Assembly: GCA_963750735.1 (NCBI GenBank)
Contig: CAVVRY010000019.1
Location: 558,001-622,000 of the forward strand
DNA from: JANTGF01 sp963750735
GTDB taxonomy: Bacteria; Bacteroidota; Bacteroidia; Bacteroidales; VadinHA17
Direction: 5' to 3'
DNA: 64,000 nucleotides
In this document: piece after piece, positions 61,670-64,000 of the stretch
Layout: every line of letters begins with the position of its first letter
Numbering within the stretch: the first letter of the stretch is position 1
Notes under the pieces: generated by a model
What the model was told of the DNA's origin: nothing
What the model saw: only the letters and a program-made list of their open reading frames with translations
Databases searched by the model: none
Position numbers and translations under genes: made by a program

Positions 61670-64000
61670 TTATTCTTCGTTTGACATTGAAGGAGGAACT
61701 AGTCCTATGCCCCTTTCTGTATTTGGATTGGGGCCCATCTCAAGTTTTAGCTTGGCTCCTTTCATTAAGACGTTGCGGTTTATCCATGATTCTTCAAATG
61801 GTTTGCCATTCAAACTCGCAGATTGAATATATAGGTTTTCTGGACTATTATTTACAGTTTCGATAATAAGCTTTTTTCCTTCATAGTAGTCTGGATCTAA
61901 GGCAATGCTAATTCTGTCAAATTGAGGGCTTCCCAATTGAAAAAAAGGATTTGAGGAAGCATGCCCAGCAACATCGAATAACCCAATTGCCGACAATACA
62001 TACCAGGCCCCAAGTTGGCCCTGATCCTCATCCTGACCAAAGCCATATCCATGAAGCGGTTCAGTGCCATAAAACTCCTGGCAGATCAATCTGCTCCATT
62101 TCTGGCTCAACCATGGCTTTCCTGAATAGTTGAAGAGGAAAGAGTTAAATAAGCATGGTTGATTGCCATGATTATACAATTTCTGAAGACCTGAGAAGCT
62201 GTGAATCTCTTCTCCTCCACCAAAAAGACTTTTACGGGCTTCAGTGAACATCATCTCTAAGCGTTCATTGTATTTTTCGAGGCCAATAAGTTCAATCATA
62301 CCGGCAGGGTCGTGAGGAATATACCAGGTGTACTGAAAAGCATTGCCTTCCTGAAAACCTTTCCAGGGCTCCAATGGGTCAAAATTATCAACAAAACTTC
62401 CATCCAAATTTCTTGGCCTGATAAATCTTGTTTCCTCATCAAAAAGAAGTTTGTATGCCTGAGCCTGTTTTATTAACTTTTTATAATCCTCTTTTTTATC
62501 GAGGGCTTTTGCAAATTGTGCTACAGCATATGAACTAAAACAAAATTCAAGTGTATGTGATGAACCAAAATTAAAAATCCATCCATTTGAGATGGTTGTG
62601 TCATAGGAGGGAATATAGCCACGATTTACGAAATAATATAGATCATATTTTCCCGAACCAAAAGGTCTGTTCTTGTATTCCAGTTCGTTCTTTCTTGCCG
62701 CTTCATAAGCAGTTTCTATATCAAAATCCCTTATACCGCAATTGTAGGTAGCAGCCAGCATTAGCCCGTTATAATTGGTTTGGACTCCGTTGGAATGTGC
62801 ACCTGCAGCTAAACCATCATGTAGCCATCCGGTCTCCCTGTAAAAGTCAAGATTCGACTGCATATATTCACTTAGATAATCAGGGTAAGCCAATGCCCAA
62901 ACCTGACCTAAATTCCAAAATCCACCCCAAATGCCATCAGTATTATAATGGTTGTACTCTAGCTTGCCCTGCTCATTTAGCGGAATCTGCCCTATTCCCC
63001 CATCATTCTTCGGATACATGCCATTTACATCACTTGAAAGGCCTCTTCCCAGCAAGGCATGGTATAAACCTGTATAAAACTTAGTTTTATCCTCCTCCTG
63101 ACCACCTTCCACTTTAATTCTATTCAACATGGAGTTCCACTCCTTTCTTGCTGACTGATGCACTTCATCAAATTTGAACCCTGTAGCTTCAGAATCCATA
63201 TTTAATCTGGCATTTTCAACACTTGTGTAAGACAGACCTGTTTGAATTTCCAGAATTTCATCCTTTTGCATTTCAAAAGTCAGGTACAAACCATTGTTTA
63301 TTCCTTTGGAAGAAACTTGTCCTTTATAAATAGTGTCATTAATGAAGGATCCGGTTTCTCTTGCTACTTTGCTTAATCTGATAAAAAAGTACATTTTTAC
63401 TCTTTTACCTGGGTCACAAATCTTTACATATTCAGGATAAGTAATAATGTAGCCCTCTAACTCATTTTCTGAGACTTTTTCAATGTATGCTTCCGTTACA
63501 TCACTACTTTCACCCTGTTTATGTCCAATATCGATAATTAGGTGAGCTTCTTCAGTTTCAGGGAAAGTAAATCTTTGAAAACCAACTCTTTTTGTTGCAG
63601 TTAATTCTGCTTTTATATTATAATCTTTAAGCATAACTGAATAGTAGCCTGGCTCAGCATATTCATTTTCCTTGTCAAATCGGGAACGATAACCTATATC
63701 TGGATCTTCCAGAGTTCCTGGTGTGGTTTGAAGTTTTCCAGTAGTTGGCATGAATACTAAGCCTCCAACCTGAAATTCATGAAATTGCCCAAAGCCCTCA
63801 ATTGAAGTATGCCGATAATCATAACCACAAGGTAACCAGCTTCCAATACTGTTGTAAGCATTTGTGTGAGGAGCCAATTTTGCCATTCCAAAAGGCAAAG
63901 CTCCAGGCGTATAAAAAAACCAACGGCCATGCACAGACCCAATACTTGGATCCACATATTTTATAAGATCTACATCATTGTTTTTGGAACAGGATACTAG
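61670..64000 (-). CDS. GH92-family alpha-mannosidase lipoprotein, N-terminus cut by window end
   Basis: At least 776 residues. The frame stays open to the window end and reads LVSCSKNNDVDLIKYVDPSIG, so the lipobox Cys is present but the start codon lies beyond 64000. GH92 signatures include VDPSIGS, the GALPFGMAKLAPHT block, GFGQFHE, YNHYNTDGIWGGFWNLG, GAHSNGVQTNYNGLMLA, the EGNAFQYTWYIPHD block and GFGQDEDQGQLGAWYVLSAIGLF. The family consists of calcium-dependent exo-alpha-mannosidases, mostly alpha-1,2, acting on N-glycan and yeast mannan side chains. It converges on secA with a seven-base gap. No SusC/SusD pair is seen in the window. Confidence 0.93.
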   Translation of the reverse strand, partial: LVSCSKNNDVDLIKYVDPSIGSVHGRWFFYTPGALPFGMAKLAPHTNAYNSIGSWLPCGYDYRHTSIEGFGQFHEFQVGGLVFMPTTGKLQTTPGTLEDPDIGYRSRFDKENEYAEPGYYSVMLKDYNIKAELTATKRVGFQRFTFPETEEAHLIIDIGHKQGESSDVTEAYIEKVSENELEGYIITYPEYVKICDPGKRVKMYFFIRLSKVARETGSFINDTIYKGQVSSKGINNGLYLTFEMQKDEILEIQTGLSYTSVENARLNMDSEATGFKFDEVHQSARKEWNSMLNRIKVEGGQEEDKTKFYTGLYHALLGRGLSSDVNGMYPKNDGGIGQIPLNEQGKLEYNHYNTDGIWGGFWNLGQVWALAYPDYLSEYMQSNLDFYRETGWLHDGLAAGAHSNGVQTNYNGLMLAATYNCGIRDFDIETAYEAARKNELEYKNRPFGSGKYDLYYFVNRGYIPSYDTTISNGWIFNFGSSHTLEFCFSSYAVAQFAKALDKKEDYKKLIKQAQAYKLLFDEETRFIRPRNLDGSFVDNFDPLEPWKGFQEGNAFQYTWYIPHDPAGMIELIGLEKYNERLEMMFTEARKSLFGGGEEIHSFSGLQKLYNHGNQPCLFNSFLFNYSGKPWLSQKWSRLICQEFYGTEPLHGYGFGQDEDQGQLGAWYVLSAIGLFDVAGHASSNPFFQLGSPQFDRISIALDPDYYEGKKLIIETVNNSPENLYIQSASLNGKPFEESWINRNVLMKGAKLKLEMGPNPNTERGIGLVPPSMSNEE

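Noticed and set aside
1..64000. CRISPR arrays, tRNA/rRNA genes, insertion sequences, prophage
   Set aside because: No regularly spaced direct repeats, no cloverleaf-like segment in the intergenic regions inspected, and no transposase, integrase or phage structural protein among the coding regions.

Overview
The window is AT-rich and gene-dense and reads as a member of the Bacteroidota. Two secreted proteins end in the type IX secretion (T9SS) sorting tail. Lipoproteins and SusD-free carbohydrate enzymes of Bacteroidota type (GH172-like, GH92) are present, as is a PorE-like OmpA/TPR/propeller protein. Several genes have TAnnTTTG-type -7 promoter elements, which are specific to this phylum. I cannot place it below phylum level with confidence. 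No tRNA, rRNA, CRISPR array, insertion sequence or phage gene was recognised.

Layout. Positions 1-9797 look like an accessory locus built around export of a small peptide. It holds the C-terminal part of a histidine kinase, a membrane-anchored TPR protein, and a 50-residue precursor with a double-glycine leader (1887-2039, minus). It continues with a signal-peptide TPR-CHAT (caspase-like) protein whose reading frame is broken five times, an ECF sigma factor, an HlyD-type adaptor and a C39-peptidase ABC exporter. The last three form one minus-strand operon. From 10126 to 23 kb follow a GH172/DUF2961 lipoprotein, an M1 aminopeptidase with T9SS tail, a galactose-type module (SSS symporter, tiny membrane partner, galactokinase), MscS, a DUF3078 protein and an S9 peptidase split by a one-base frameshift. 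From 22.6 to 31.8 kb is a plus-strand run: an Nramp-fold transporter lacking the metal-binding motifs, a fused 5-oxoprolinase, a 5'-nucleotidase lipoprotein, an alkaline phosphatase and a propeller lipoprotein. Then come an M16 peptidase (minus), QueE, the PorE-like protein and a frameshifted Tag glycosylase.

Positions 38178-41548 (minus) are a compact three-gene operon: a GYAGD-type SAM methyltransferase, a six-TM hybrid histidine kinase and a stand-alone receiver. This resembles the phcB-phcS-phcR quorum-sensing order of Ralstonia. Positions 42.3-52 kb are metabolic: methylmalonyl-CoA epimerase, a CitD-CitE fusion plus CitF of citrate lyase, a rubredoxin missed by length filters, PepD, an isocitrate/isopropylmalate dehydrogenase, a degenerate HD protein, and an SLC13/TrkA-C permease paired with CysQ. 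Positions 52-64 kb hold an ECF sigma/anti-sigma/DUF4097-like operon, a large Asp-box propeller T9SS cargo, SecA, and a GH92 mannosidase cut by the window end.

The most interesting items are the peptide-export/CHAT locus, the PhcBSR-like operon, and the Nramp-like/oxoprolinase pair. All seven frameshifts found (five in TPR-CHAT, one in the S9 peptidase, one in tag) can be repaired by one base in a short run of identical bases. Consensus errors are therefore a serious alternative to real pseudogenes.
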